7,611 bases of DNA from Acidimicrobiia bacterium (GTDB taxonomy: Bacteria; Actinomycetota; Acidimicrobiia; Acidimicrobiales; Aldehydirespiratoraceae): NCBI GenBank assembly GCA_022824605.1, contig JAJDZO010000263.1, forward strand, positions 1-7,611. The letters are read 5' to 3'. Within the stretch, counting starts at the first letter, position 1; the number at the start of each line of letters is the position of its first letter. Positions 1-5,602 of this stretch are shown piece by piece. The notes below the pieces were generated by a model. It did not search any database. It saw only the letters and a program-made list of their open reading frames with translations, and was not told the origin of the DNA. The translations under genes were made by a program, and so were the position numbers.

Positions 1-299
1 GCGTTGTTGACGAGAACGTCGAGCGAGTCCCATCGCTCGGCCACTGCGTCGGCCAGCGCTTGACAGCCCTCGGGGCCGGACAGGTCGGCCGGTATGGCCT
101 CGCAGTCGCCGCGGGCCGACAGTTCTGCGGCCGCGGCGGTCACCTGCTCCACCTTGCGGGCCGAGATGATCACCCGGCAGCCCGCGTCGAGCAGCCCGCC
201 GGCGATCATGTGACCGAGGCCTCGGCTGCCGCCGGTCACCACGGCCGACTTGCCGTCGAGCCCGAACAGGTCGATCAAGCGGTCGGTTTTCATCGCCAT
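1..299 (-). CDS. SDR family NAD(P)-dependent oxidoreductase, N-terminal part (runs off left edge)
   Basis: This is the first 99 codons of a classical short-chain dehydrogenase/reductase. The cofactor-binding glycine motif TGGSRGLG lies at residues 22-29. A short D-L pair that usually contacts the adenine is at residues 72-73. The frame ends at the window edge on N-N followed by the first two bases of an Ala codon, which is the expected NNAG motif. The catalytic Ser-Tyr-x-x-x-Lys part lies outside the window. Residues such as SARK after beta strand 2 and ADLS at 71-74 resemble the RhlG/FabG-like subgroup, whose members reduce 3-oxoacyl groups or similar ketones; the substrate here cannot be told. 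The ATG at 297-299 was chosen because a GGAGG site lies 10 bases upstream; an ATG two codons later is possible. It is divergent from the small-protein gene that starts at 511. Confidence 0.93.
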   Translation of the reverse strand, partial: MAMKTDRLIDLFGLDGKSAVVTGGSRGLGHMIAGGLLDAGCRVIISARKVEQVTAAAAELSARGDCEAIPADLSGPEGCQALADAVAERWDSLDVLVNN

Positions 300-309
300 G
301 GCTCGGTGT

Positions 310-314
310 CCTCC
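310..314 (-). promoter_or_regulatory. Ribosome binding site of the SDR gene
   Basis: GGAGG on the minus strand, 10 bases before the ATG at 299 and 16 before the in-frame ATG at 293. The spacing favours the first ATG. Confidence 0.7.
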
Positions 315-368
315 CGGAATGGTGAACGGCACTGGGCCGATTCGCGGTCTTGGCAGAGGTCACCATAC

Positions 369-421
369 GCCACCGCCTCACCCGCACGGAGCGGATTCGT
401 TCGCATATCCGCTCGGCCTCT
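369..421. repeat. Duplicated intergenic element, copy A
   Basis: This 53-base stretch matches 3092-3144 in the same orientation at 42 of 53 positions without gaps. The longest exact block is the 13 bases TCCGCTCGGCCTC at 408-420. It lies between two divergent genes, 70 bases from the SDR start and 89 bases before the small-protein start. Most of the differences are transitions. Such a conserved block in two divergent intergenic regions suggests a shared protein-binding or promoter region, or a small dispersed genomic repeat. I do not recognise a known element. Function is inferred only from position and similarity. Confidence 0.65.
389..414. promoter_or_regulatory. 8-bp perfect inverted repeat (operator-like) inside copy A
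   Basis: GAGCGGAT at 389-396 and ATCCGCTC at 407-414 are exact reverse complements separated by 10 bases. The geometry fits a dimeric repressor site or a short hairpin. The left arm is not kept in copy B at 3092-3144, where only part of the pairing survives, so the symmetry is not conserved between the copies. It lies upstream of the TAGCCT hexamer at 447-452. Confidence 0.35.
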
Positions 422-446
422 AGATGGAATTGTCCTGGTACGGGTC

Positions 447-452
447 TAGCCT
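447..452 (+). promoter_or_regulatory. Candidate -10 hexamer TAGCCT for the small SHOCT-like gene
   Basis: TAGCCT fits the actinobacterial -10 pattern TANNNT. The start codon is at 511, so a transcript beginning near 459 would carry a leader of about 50 bases including the GGAGG site. No convincing -35 box is seen 16-18 bases upstream. The same TAGC(C/T)T hexamer occurs before two other plus-strand genes (852 and 6826). Confidence 0.35.
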
Positions 453-496
453 CGTACGTCGGCCCTCGCCGCAGCAAGGTGCCAACGAACACTCAC

Positions 497-501
497 GGAG
501 G
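497..501 (+). promoter_or_regulatory. Ribosome binding site fixing the GTG start at 511
   Basis: GGAGG lies 9 bases before GTG 511. The open frame extends upstream to an ATG at 424, but that ATG has no such site and the extra residues look like non-coding translation. Confidence 0.7.
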
Positions 502-510
502 CTGATCCCA

Positions 511-801
511 GTGGCAACCGGACGATCCAGCTTCGCAAAGCGTCAGCGTGACATGGCCAAGAAGGCCCGTGCGGAGGCCAAGCGCCAGAAGCGCCTCGGG
601 CGGGGCGAACTCTTCGAGTTGGAGCACGGCCAGCGTGACACCGAAGACGATGAGGCGCCGCCGCCCGAAACCGGGCTCAGCAACGACGAGATCATGGCCA
701 AGGTTGAGGATCTGCACCGGCGCTACAGCGACGGTCAGATGGACCTGGAGACCTTCGATGAGCAGAGGGCCACACTCATGGCCCAGATCTCCGTCGACTG
801 A
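511..801 (+). CDS. Small basic protein with SHOCT-like C-terminal domain, function unknown
   Basis: A 96-residue soluble protein with no signal peptide or membrane segment. Residues 5-31 hold 12 Lys/Arg, including the run FAKRQRDMAKKARAEAKRQK, probably a long positively charged helix that could bind nucleic acid or acidic partners. Residues 44-56 are an acidic, proline-rich linker. Residues 61-93 follow the pattern of the SHOCT short C-terminal domain: a helix with leucines, then Y-S-D-G-Q-M-D, then D-L-E-T-F and a second helix ending in L-M-A-Q-I. SHOCT domains are usually oligomerisation or adaptor modules. The start is GTG 511, set by the GGAGG at 497. It lies 66 bases upstream of the IMPDH/GMPR family gene on the same strand, but that gene appears to have its own promoter, so a shared operon is not certain. 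I do not recognise a named family for the full protein. Confidence 0.75.
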   Translation: MATGRSSFAKRQRDMAKKARAEAKRQKRLGRGELFELEHGQRDTEDDEAPPPETGLSNDEIMAKVEDLHRRYSDGQMDLETFDEQRATLMAQISVD

Positions 802-851
802 ACCGCTGAAGCGCGTCGACGGATTCCCTCCTCCGACACCGGCGCGCCTTG

Positions 852-857
852 TAGCTT
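852..857 (+). promoter_or_regulatory. Candidate -10 hexamer TAGCTT for the IMPDH/GMPR family gene
   Basis: TAGCTT ends 10 bases before the ATG at 868. A start of transcription about 7-10 bases downstream would fall within a few bases of the ATG, giving a leaderless or nearly leaderless mRNA, which is common in actinobacteria. In agreement, there is no purine-rich ribosome site before this ATG. No clear -35 box is visible. Confidence 0.45.
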
Positions 858-867
858 GGCGTCACCT

Positions 868-1929
868 ATGAGGCTCGCAGGGCTGCGCACCGGTCTCACC
901 TTCGACGACGTGTTGATCGTGCCGCGGCGGTCGTCGATCCGGTCCCGCCAGGATGTGTCGGTGCGGACTCGGCTGTCGCGCCGCGTCGAGCTCGACCTGC
1001 CGGTCGTGGCCGCCAACATGGACACCGTCTGCGAGCACGAGATGGCCATCGCCATGGCCCGGCTGGGCGGCATCGGCATCGTGCACCGCTTCATGCCGAC
1101 CGACACGCAGGCCGACGAGATCTTCCGGGTGAAGGATGCAGGCGAGAACTTCGCCGTTGGTGCAGCCGTAGGCACCGACCGAGATATGGTCGAACGGGCC
1201 AAGGCGCTGGTGGCGGCCGGAGTCGACGTGCTCGTGCTCGACATCGCCCACGGCCACTCCGACCACGCCATAGACGGGGTGCGCCGGCTCAAGCACCACT
1301 TCAGTGACACCGATGTGCTGGCCGGCAACGTGGCCACCATGCACGGCGCCGTCGACCTGGTGGACGCGGGCGCCGACGCCGTCAAGGTGGGGGTCGGACC
1401 CGGTGGAGTGTGCACCACCCGCACCGTGGCCGGGGTGGGCGTCCCTCAGTTGACCGCGATCGCCGATGTGGCCGGGATCGAGGTGCCGGTGATCGCCGAC
1501 GGAGGCATCCGCAGCTCCGGCGACATCGCCAAGGCTCTGGCCGCGGGGGCATCAACCGTGATGATCGGGAGCATGCTGGCCGGCACCAAGGAGAGCCCCG
1601 GCGAGGTGGAGCAGGGGCCCAACGGCCTCCAGAAGCGCATCCGGGGCATGGCCAGCTTCGAGGCGGTGCAGGCCCGGGCCGACCGCTCGGGCGAGGATCT
1701 CGACGAGGAGTACCTGTCGTACCGGGCGCCCGAGGGTGTTGAGGGCACTGTCGGCTACAAGGGTGAGGTCTCCAAGCTGGTGTTGAAGTTGATGGCCGGG
1801 CTGCGCAGCGCGATGAGCTACACCGACGCCACCACGCTCAAAGAGTTCGCCGAACTGGCCGAGTTCATCGCCGTCACCCCGCAGGGCGTCATCGAGAGCC
1901 TGCCCCACGCCACGTTCGGTGCCCGCTAA
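868..1929 (+). CDS. CBS-less IMP dehydrogenase / GMP reductase family enzyme (GMP reductase-like)
   Basis: A 353-residue TIM-barrel purine nucleotide enzyme. The N-terminal TFDDVLIVPR (11-20) and AANMDTVCE (48-56) are typical of the family. The catalytic loop is GVGPGGVCTTR at 175-185, with Cys182 as the nucleophile that forms the thioimidate with the nucleotide. DGGIR at 211-215 and IGSMLAGTKESPGE at 233-246 bind phosphate and nucleotide. There is no CBS (Bateman) insertion: length matches GMP reductases and CBS-less IMPDHs rather than full IMPDH of about 490 residues. The C-terminal part has YRAPEGVEGTV (285-295) and GLRSAMSY (311-318), but no Arg-Tyr dyad as used by IMPDH for hydrolysis, which favours NADPH-dependent GMP to IMP reduction. 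The usual Ser two residues before the catalytic Cys is Gly180. The ATG at 868 was preferred; an in-frame TTG at 856 overlaps the putative -10. The stop codon overlaps that of the convergent LLM gene. Confidence 0.88.
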   Translation: MRLAGLRTGLTFDDVLIVPRRSSIRSRQDVSVRTRLSRRVELDLPVVAANMDTVCEHEMAIAMARLGGIGIVHRFMPTDTQADEIFRVKDAGENFAVGAAVGTDRDMVERAKALVAAGVDVLVLDIAHGHSDHAIDGVRRLKHHFSDTDVLAGNVATMHGAVDLVDAGADAVKVGVGPGGVCTTRTVAGVGVPQLTAIADVAGIEVPVIADGGIRSSGDIAKALAAGASTVMIGSMLAGTKESPGEVEQGPNGLQKRIRGMASFEAVQARADRSGEDLDEEYLSYRAPEGVEGTVGYKGEVSKLVLKLMAGLRSAMSYTDATTLKEFAELAEFIAVTPQGVIESLPHATFGAR

Positions 1930-2963
1930 AGGGACCCTGCCAGTTCGGCGAAGCGCGCCAGGGTGGCCGGATCGCCGCTGATCAGCAGCGTGGTGACGAC
2001 CGACGACCGCCAGGCCTCCAAGTCCTCGGCGATCTTGGGCCATGGGCCGATGAGCGCGATCTCCTCGCACATCTCGGTGGTTACCGCCGCGGTGGCTGCC
2101 GCCCTGTCGCCGGCCAGGTACAGGTCCTGGATGGTTTCGCACTCCGCTTCGTAACCCATCCGGTCGAACACGGCCCGGTGGAAGTTGGCACCCTTGGCGC
2201 CCATGCCTCCCACGTACAGCGCGATCACTGGTCGCACGAAGTCCGCGCAGGCGTCCACGTCGTCGCCGGGCACCAATATGGTGGATGCCACCACCTCGAA
2301 GTCGTCGGGATCGCGCCGGGCGCCCGGCCGGCTGAATCCGTCGGCCAGGAAGCCTCGGTACATGGGGTCGTGGCGGGGCGAGAACAGCCAGGCCAGCCAC
2401 CCGTCGCAGATCTCGGCGGCCAGAGCCACGTTCTTGGGTCCCTCGGCGCCGAGGAAGATCGGGATGTCGGTGCGCAGCGGGTGCACGGTGCTCTTGAGCG
2501 CCTTGCCCAGCCCGGTGCTCCCCTCGCCGGCGTAGGGCAGTTGGTAGAACTCGCCGTCGTAGGCGACCGGGCCCGCCCGAGCGACCACCTGCCGCACGAT
2601 GTCCACGTACTCGCGGGTGCGAGCCAGCGGCCGGGAGTAGGGCCGCCCGTACCAGCCTTCCACCACCTGCGGACCGGACGCGCCGACGCCCAGCACGAAA
2701 CGGCCGCCCGACAGATGGTCGAGGCTCATGGCGGCCATTGCGGTTGCAGCGGGAGTGCGGGCCGACATCTGCGTGATGGACGTTCCCAGCCGCACCCGCT
2801 CCGTGGCCGCTCCCCACCATGCCAGCGGCGTGAAGCAGTCCGATCCGTAGGCCTCGGCCGTCCAGATCGAGTCGAACCCGAGCCGGTCGGCCGCCGCGAT
2901 CTGTTCGGCCACTCCAGCCGGAGGCCCCGCCGACCAGTATCCAGTGTTCAGTCCGAGCTTCAT
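1926..2963 (-). CDS. LLM class oxidoreductase, predicted F420-dependent (Rv3520c-like)
   Basis: A 345-residue luciferase-like monooxygenase-fold protein. The N-terminus MKLGLNTGYWSAGPP is followed by IWTAEAYGSDCFTPLAWWG, then VRLGTSITQMSARTPAA and LDHLSGGRFVLGVGASGPQV. The mid part has GWYGRPYSRPLARTREYVDI and GKALKSTVHPLRTDIPIFLG, then AEGPKNVALAAEICDGW. These match, from memory, the mycobacterial Rv3520c family, whose members are predicted to use coenzyme F420; the substrate is unknown. Rv3520c lies in the sterol catabolic region of Mycobacterium tuberculosis, a hint only. The ATG at 2961-2963 is set by an AGGAG site 7 bases upstream. The frame stays open about 100 codons further upstream, but that extension has no family resemblance. 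It is divergent from the acyl-CoA dehydrogenase operon and convergent with the IMPDH/GMPR gene, with a 4-base overlap at the stops. Confidence 0.93.
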   Translation of the reverse strand: MKLGLNTGYWSAGPPAGVAEQIAAADRLGFDSIWTAEAYGSDCFTPLAWWGAATERVRLGTSITQMSARTPAATAMAAMSLDHLSGGRFVLGVGASGPQVVEGWYGRPYSRPLARTREYVDIVRQVVARAGPVAYDGEFYQLPYAGEGSTGLGKALKSTVHPLRTDIPIFLGAEGPKNVALAAEICDGWLAWLFSPRHDPMYRGFLADGFSRPGARRDPDDFEVVASTILVPGDDVDACADFVRPVIALYVGGMGAKGANFHRAVFDRMGYEAECETIQDLYLAGDRAAATAAVTTEMCEEIALIGPWPKIAEDLEAWRSSVVTTLLISGDPATLARFAELAGSL

Positions 2964-2970
2964 GTCGCGT

Positions 2971-2975
2971 CTCCT
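2971..2975 (-). promoter_or_regulatory. Ribosome binding site of the LLM oxidoreductase
   Basis: AGGAG on the minus strand, 7 bases before ATG 2963. It supports the short 345-residue start over the longer open frame that reaches to 3272. Confidence 0.75.
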
Positions 2976-3091
2976 GCCGTGGTGGGCGCCCGCCGGAACG
3001 GCGAGCCGGGCAGCCGCACCGTATCGGCCCGGTGGGTGCTGCGGGACCGCGCATTCTCCGCTGTTGCTCGCTGTGCTCACGGGCCGCCCGG

Positions 3092-3144
3092 GCCACGGAC
3101 TCGCCCGCATGAGGCGAATTCGCTCGCCTGTCCGCTCGGCCTCC
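3092..3144. repeat. Duplicated intergenic element, copy B
   Basis: Second copy of the element at 369-421, same orientation, 42 of 53 bases identical and no gaps. It sits between the divergent LLM gene (128 bases from its start) and the acyl-CoA dehydrogenase gene (48 bases before its start). It holds a perfect 10-base palindrome, GCGAATTCGC at 3114-3123, which in copy A is only partly symmetrical. Just upstream, 3060-3078 has an imperfect tandem repeat of GCTGTTGCTC and GCTGTGCTC. No TANNNT hexamer was found between the element and the plus-strand start, so the element itself may hold the promoter. Confidence 0.65.
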
Positions 3145-3182
3145 GGGGCGCGGTTGCGAGTGGGGGCTGTGGCGGCGAGAGT

Positions 3183-3187
3183 GAGGG
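3183..3187 (+). promoter_or_regulatory. Ribosome binding site of the acyl-CoA dehydrogenase
   Basis: GAGGG lies 5 bases before ATG 3193. In-frame GTG codons at 3181 and 3187 are possible but have weaker sites; the frame is open back to 2944 without family resemblance. Confidence 0.5.
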
Positions 3188-3192
3188 TGCAT

Positions 3193-4425
3193 ATGGACTT
3201 CGATCTTCCCGCCGCCGACGATCCTCGCCGCCTGCAGGTGCGGCGCTGGCTGGCGGAGCATCCCGAGCCCACCGGCCGCCAGCTGGCTGAGGCCGGTTAT
3301 GTGGTCCCGCACTGGCCTCGGCCGTGGGGACTGGAGGCCGACGGGCTGCACCAGATCGTGATCGACGAGGAGCTGGAGGCGGCCGGCGTGAAGCGGCCCG
3401 AGAATCTGATCGGGATCGGCTGGGCCGCGCCCACCATCCTCGCCGCGGGCACCCCAGCGCAGAAGGACCGCTACCTGTGGCCCATCCTCAGCGGCGAGGA
3501 GATCTGGTGCCAGCTCTTCAGCGAGCCCGACTCCGGATCGGACCTGGCCTCGCTGTCCACCCGGGCCGTGCGCGACGGCGACACCTACGTGGTGAACGGC
3601 TCCAAGATCTGGTCGAGCGGCGCCCACCACAGCAAGTTCGGGATCCTCATCGCCCGCACCGACCCCGACGTGCCCAAACACCGGGGAATCTCCTATTTCA
3701 TCTGCCCCATGGACGCCCCCGGCGTGACCATGAGCCCCATCGTGGACATGACCACCGCCCATTCGTTCAACGAGGTGTTCTTCGACGATGTGCGCCTGCC
3801 CGCCGGCCTGCGGGTGGGAGAGGAGGGGGACGGCTGGCGCTTGGCCAAGGTGACGTTGGCCAACGAGCGGATCGGGCTGTCGTCGGGTGGGGTGCTGTGG
3901 AGCCTCGGGCCGACCGCGCAGCAGCTCATCGAACTCGTCATCCACAACGGCGGCGTGGCCGACCCGGTGCTGCGTGATCGGCTGGCCTCGGTGTACTGCG
4001 AGGCCGAAGTGCTGCGGCTCAACCAGCTGCGAACCCTCAGCGCCCGCCTGGCTGGGCGCACCCCGGGACCGGAGGCGTCGATCCAGAAGATCATGTCCGA
4101 CGATCACGGACAGACGGTGATGGAGCTGGCTGCGTCTACCGTCGGTGCGTCCGGGATGCTCACCGGGTCGGGTCCGGCCGGTGAGGTTCCCGAGCCGATG
4201 CAGGCCGGAGCCACCGAGGTCAACTTCCCCCGCGGCGGCGGACAGTTCCCGCAGGTCGATCCCGTCTGGCACTACGGGCTGTTGTTCTCTCCGGCGCTGA
4301 CTCTGGGCGGTGGTACGTTCGCGGTGCAGCGCAACATCGTGGCCGAGCAGGTTCTGGGTCTGCCCCGCGAGCCCAATGTGGAACGCGGCCTCACCTGGAG
4401 CGAGACCCAAAGGAGGCGGACGTGA
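3193..4425 (+). CDS. Acyl-CoA dehydrogenase (FadE-like)
   Basis: A 410-residue FAD flavoenzyme that would introduce an alpha-beta double bond into an acyl-CoA and pass electrons to ETF. The N-terminal helical domain contains IGIGWAAPTILAAGTPAQK (73-91). The middle domain starts with WCQLFSEPDSGSDLASL (105-121), which contacts FAD and the acyl-CoA, and continues with NGSKIWSSGAHHSKFG (135-150) and NEVFFDDVRLPAG (193-205). Glu225 in LANERIGLS sits where LCAD and isovaleryl-CoA dehydrogenase carry their catalytic base, while the MCAD position in the C-terminal LGGGTFAVQRN (371-381) is Gly373. The enzyme is therefore likely active with an IVD/LCAD-type base. This C-terminal GGGT...QRN pattern is typical of mycobacterial FadE enzymes, several of which act on sterol side chains or branched substrates. 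It is the first gene of a three-gene operon, and its stop overlaps the next start by 4 bases. Confidence 0.95.
   Translation: MDFDLPAADDPRRLQVRRWLAEHPEPTGRQLAEAGYVVPHWPRPWGLEADGLHQIVIDEELEAAGVKRPENLIGIGWAAPTILAAGTPAQKDRYLWPILSGEEIWCQLFSEPDSGSDLASLSTRAVRDGDTYVVNGSKIWSSGAHHSKFGILIARTDPDVPKHRGISYFICPMDAPGVTMSPIVDMTTAHSFNEVFFDDVRLPAGLRVGEEGDGWRLAKVTLANERIGLSSGGVLWSLGPTAQQLIELVIHNGGVADPVLRDRLASVYCEAEVLRLNQLRTLSARLAGRTPGPEASIQKIMSDDHGQTVMELAASTVGASGMLTGSGPAGEVPEPMQAGATEVNFPRGGGQFPQVDPVWHYGLLFSPALTLGGGTFAVQRNIVAEQVLGLPREPNVERGLTWSETQRRRT
4411..4416 (+). promoter_or_regulatory. Perfect AGGAGG ribosome site fixing the GTG start at 4422
   Basis: AGGAGG lies 5 bases before GTG 4422, inside the last codons of the acyl-CoA dehydrogenase gene. 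It confirms the 4-base GTGA stop-start overlap and suggests translational coupling. Confidence 0.8.
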
Positions 4426-5567
4426 AGACCCGTATCACCGACATGCTGGGGATCGAGTTCCCCATTCTTGCCTTCAGCCACTGCCGCGACGTGGTGGCGG
4501 CGGTGTCGAAGGCCGGCGGGATGGGGGTCCTGGGTGCGGTGGCCCACTCACCCGAGAGTCTCGATGTGGACCTCGAATGGATCGAGGCCGAGATCGGCGA
4601 CAAGCCCTACGGCGTGGATGTGATCATCCCGGCCAGCCTGGCCGGCGGCCCCGACGGCGGCTTCGGGCTCGACGATGTGCGCCAGTTGATCCCGGCCTCC
4701 CACGTCGACTTCGTGGACGACATCCTGGCCCGCTACGACGTGCCTGCCCTGCCCCCCGACGACAGCTCGGACTCGTTGACCGCCTTCGGCAGCCTCGGCG
4801 ACGCCACCCCGTTCTCAGTCGACGCGGCCGGCGCCCAACTCGAGGTCGCGCTGGCCCATCGCAGCGCGTTCGTGGCCAATGCGCTGGGTCCGCCGCCGCA
4901 GTACATGATCGACGCCGCCAAGGACGCGGGCAAGCTGGTCGGCGCCCTGGCGGGCCGGGCTGTGCATGCCGAACGCCACGCGGCGGCGGGCGTGGATGTG
5001 ATCATCGCGCAGGGATACGAGGCCGGAGGCCACACCGGTGAGATCGGCTCGATGGTGCTGATCCCCGAGATCGTCGACGCCGTCGATGTGCCGGTGCTCG
5101 GCGCGGGGGGCATCGGCCGGGGCAGGCAGATGGCGGCCGCCATGGCTCTGGGCGCTGAGGGCGTGTGGTGCGGGTCGGTGTGGCTCACCACTGCCGAAGC
5201 CGAGACCCATCCCGTGGTGAAGGACAAGATGCTCACGGCCACATCGTCTGACACCATGCGCTCGCGCTCGCTCACCGGCAAGCCGGCGCGGATGTTGAAA
5301 TCGGCGTGGACCGACGAATGGCAGCGCGACGACACGCCGGCCCCGCTCGGGATGCCGCTGCAGCCGGTGCTGGTCCGCACCGCCCAGCGTCGCATCGAGC
5401 GGGCCGCGCACGCCTCCGGTTCAGGGGCTGAGAAGCTGGCCAACTACTTCGTCGGGCAGATCGTCGGCACGATGAACCAGCCCCGCAGCAGCGCCGCGGT
5501 GGTGTATGAGATGATCGAGGAGTTCATCGACTCGGTGGAGTCCCTCGCCGCCCGGCTCGATGCCTGA
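4422..5567 (+). CDS. Nitronate monooxygenase / 2-nitropropane dioxygenase-like FMN enzyme
   Basis: A 381-residue FMN TIM-barrel protein. The N-terminus reads MKTRITDMLGIEFPILAFSH, where most nitronate monooxygenases have P-I-x-Q-x-x-M; the variant with AFSHCRDVVAAVSKAGG (17-33) occurs in an actinobacterial subgroup. IIAQGYEAGGHTGE at 194-207 holds His204, the counterpart of the active-site His in the family, and GAGGIGRGRQM at 227-237 binds the FMN phosphate. The C-terminal FVGQIVGTMNQPRSSAAVV is also typical of actinobacterial members. True nitronate oxidation is proven for few of them. Related mycobacterial proteins such as IpdC (Rv3553) act in sterol ring degradation, so a flavin reductase or oxidase role in acyl-CoA catabolism is equally possible. 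The position between an acyl-CoA dehydrogenase and an aminotransferase in one operon supports a catabolic role. Confidence 0.9.
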   Translation: MKTRITDMLGIEFPILAFSHCRDVVAAVSKAGGMGVLGAVAHSPESLDVDLEWIEAEIGDKPYGVDVIIPASLAGGPDGGFGLDDVRQLIPASHVDFVDDILARYDVPALPPDDSSDSLTAFGSLGDATPFSVDAAGAQLEVALAHRSAFVANALGPPPQYMIDAAKDAGKLVGALAGRAVHAERHAAAGVDVIIAQGYEAGGHTGEIGSMVLIPEIVDAVDVPVLGAGGIGRGRQMAAAMALGAEGVWCGSVWLTTAEAETHPVVKDKMLTATSSDTMRSRSLTGKPARMLKSAWTDEWQRDDTPAPLGMPLQPVLVRTAQRRIERAAHASGSGAEKLANYFVGQIVGTMNQPRSSAAVVYEMIEEFIDSVESLAARLDA

Positions 5568-5590
5568 ACGCAAACGCTGGCTCAACGCTC

Positions 5591-5595
5591 GGAGG
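5591..5595 (+). promoter_or_regulatory. Ribosome binding site of the class V aminotransferase
   Basis: GGAGG lies 7 bases before GTG 5603 in the 35-base gap after the nitronate monooxygenase-like gene. No promoter or terminator is visible in that gap, so the gene is probably cotranscribed with the two upstream. Confidence 0.75.
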
Positions 5596-5602
5596 TGAGG
5601 CT

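Noticed and set aside
362..367. Minus-strand TATGGT as a -10 for the SDR gene, and TACGGT at 3018-3023 for the LLM gene
   Set aside because: Both fit only the loose TANNNT pattern, have no -35 box and differ in distance from the duplicated element, so I could not support either as a promoter.
1934..1964. Terminator for the IMPDH/GMPR family gene
   Set aside because: The stem is only 6 bp with a 19-base loop and no T tract, and it lies inside the LLM coding sequence, so it cannot be told from chance.
2964..3192. KstR-type operator (AAC-n-n-GTT core) linking the operon to a sterol regulon
   Set aside because: I looked for the core in the divergent region and found none.
2178..3290. Plus-strand open frame of 370 codons antisense to the LLM gene
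   Set aside because: Low-complexity translation with no family motifs, opposite a gene whose protein matches a known family along its whole length.
3565..4320. Acyl-CoA dehydrogenase with missing catalytic Glu
   Set aside because: The MCAD-type position is Gly373, but Glu225 in LANERIGLS occupies the LCAD/isovaleryl-CoA dehydrogenase base position, so the enzyme should be active.
1552..4410. Very long minus-strand open frame of 952 codons across three genes
   Set aside because: It runs antisense or out of frame to three well-supported genes, its translation is rich in Arg, Gly, Pro, Ala and His without domain motifs, and such frames are a normal result of GC-biased third positions.
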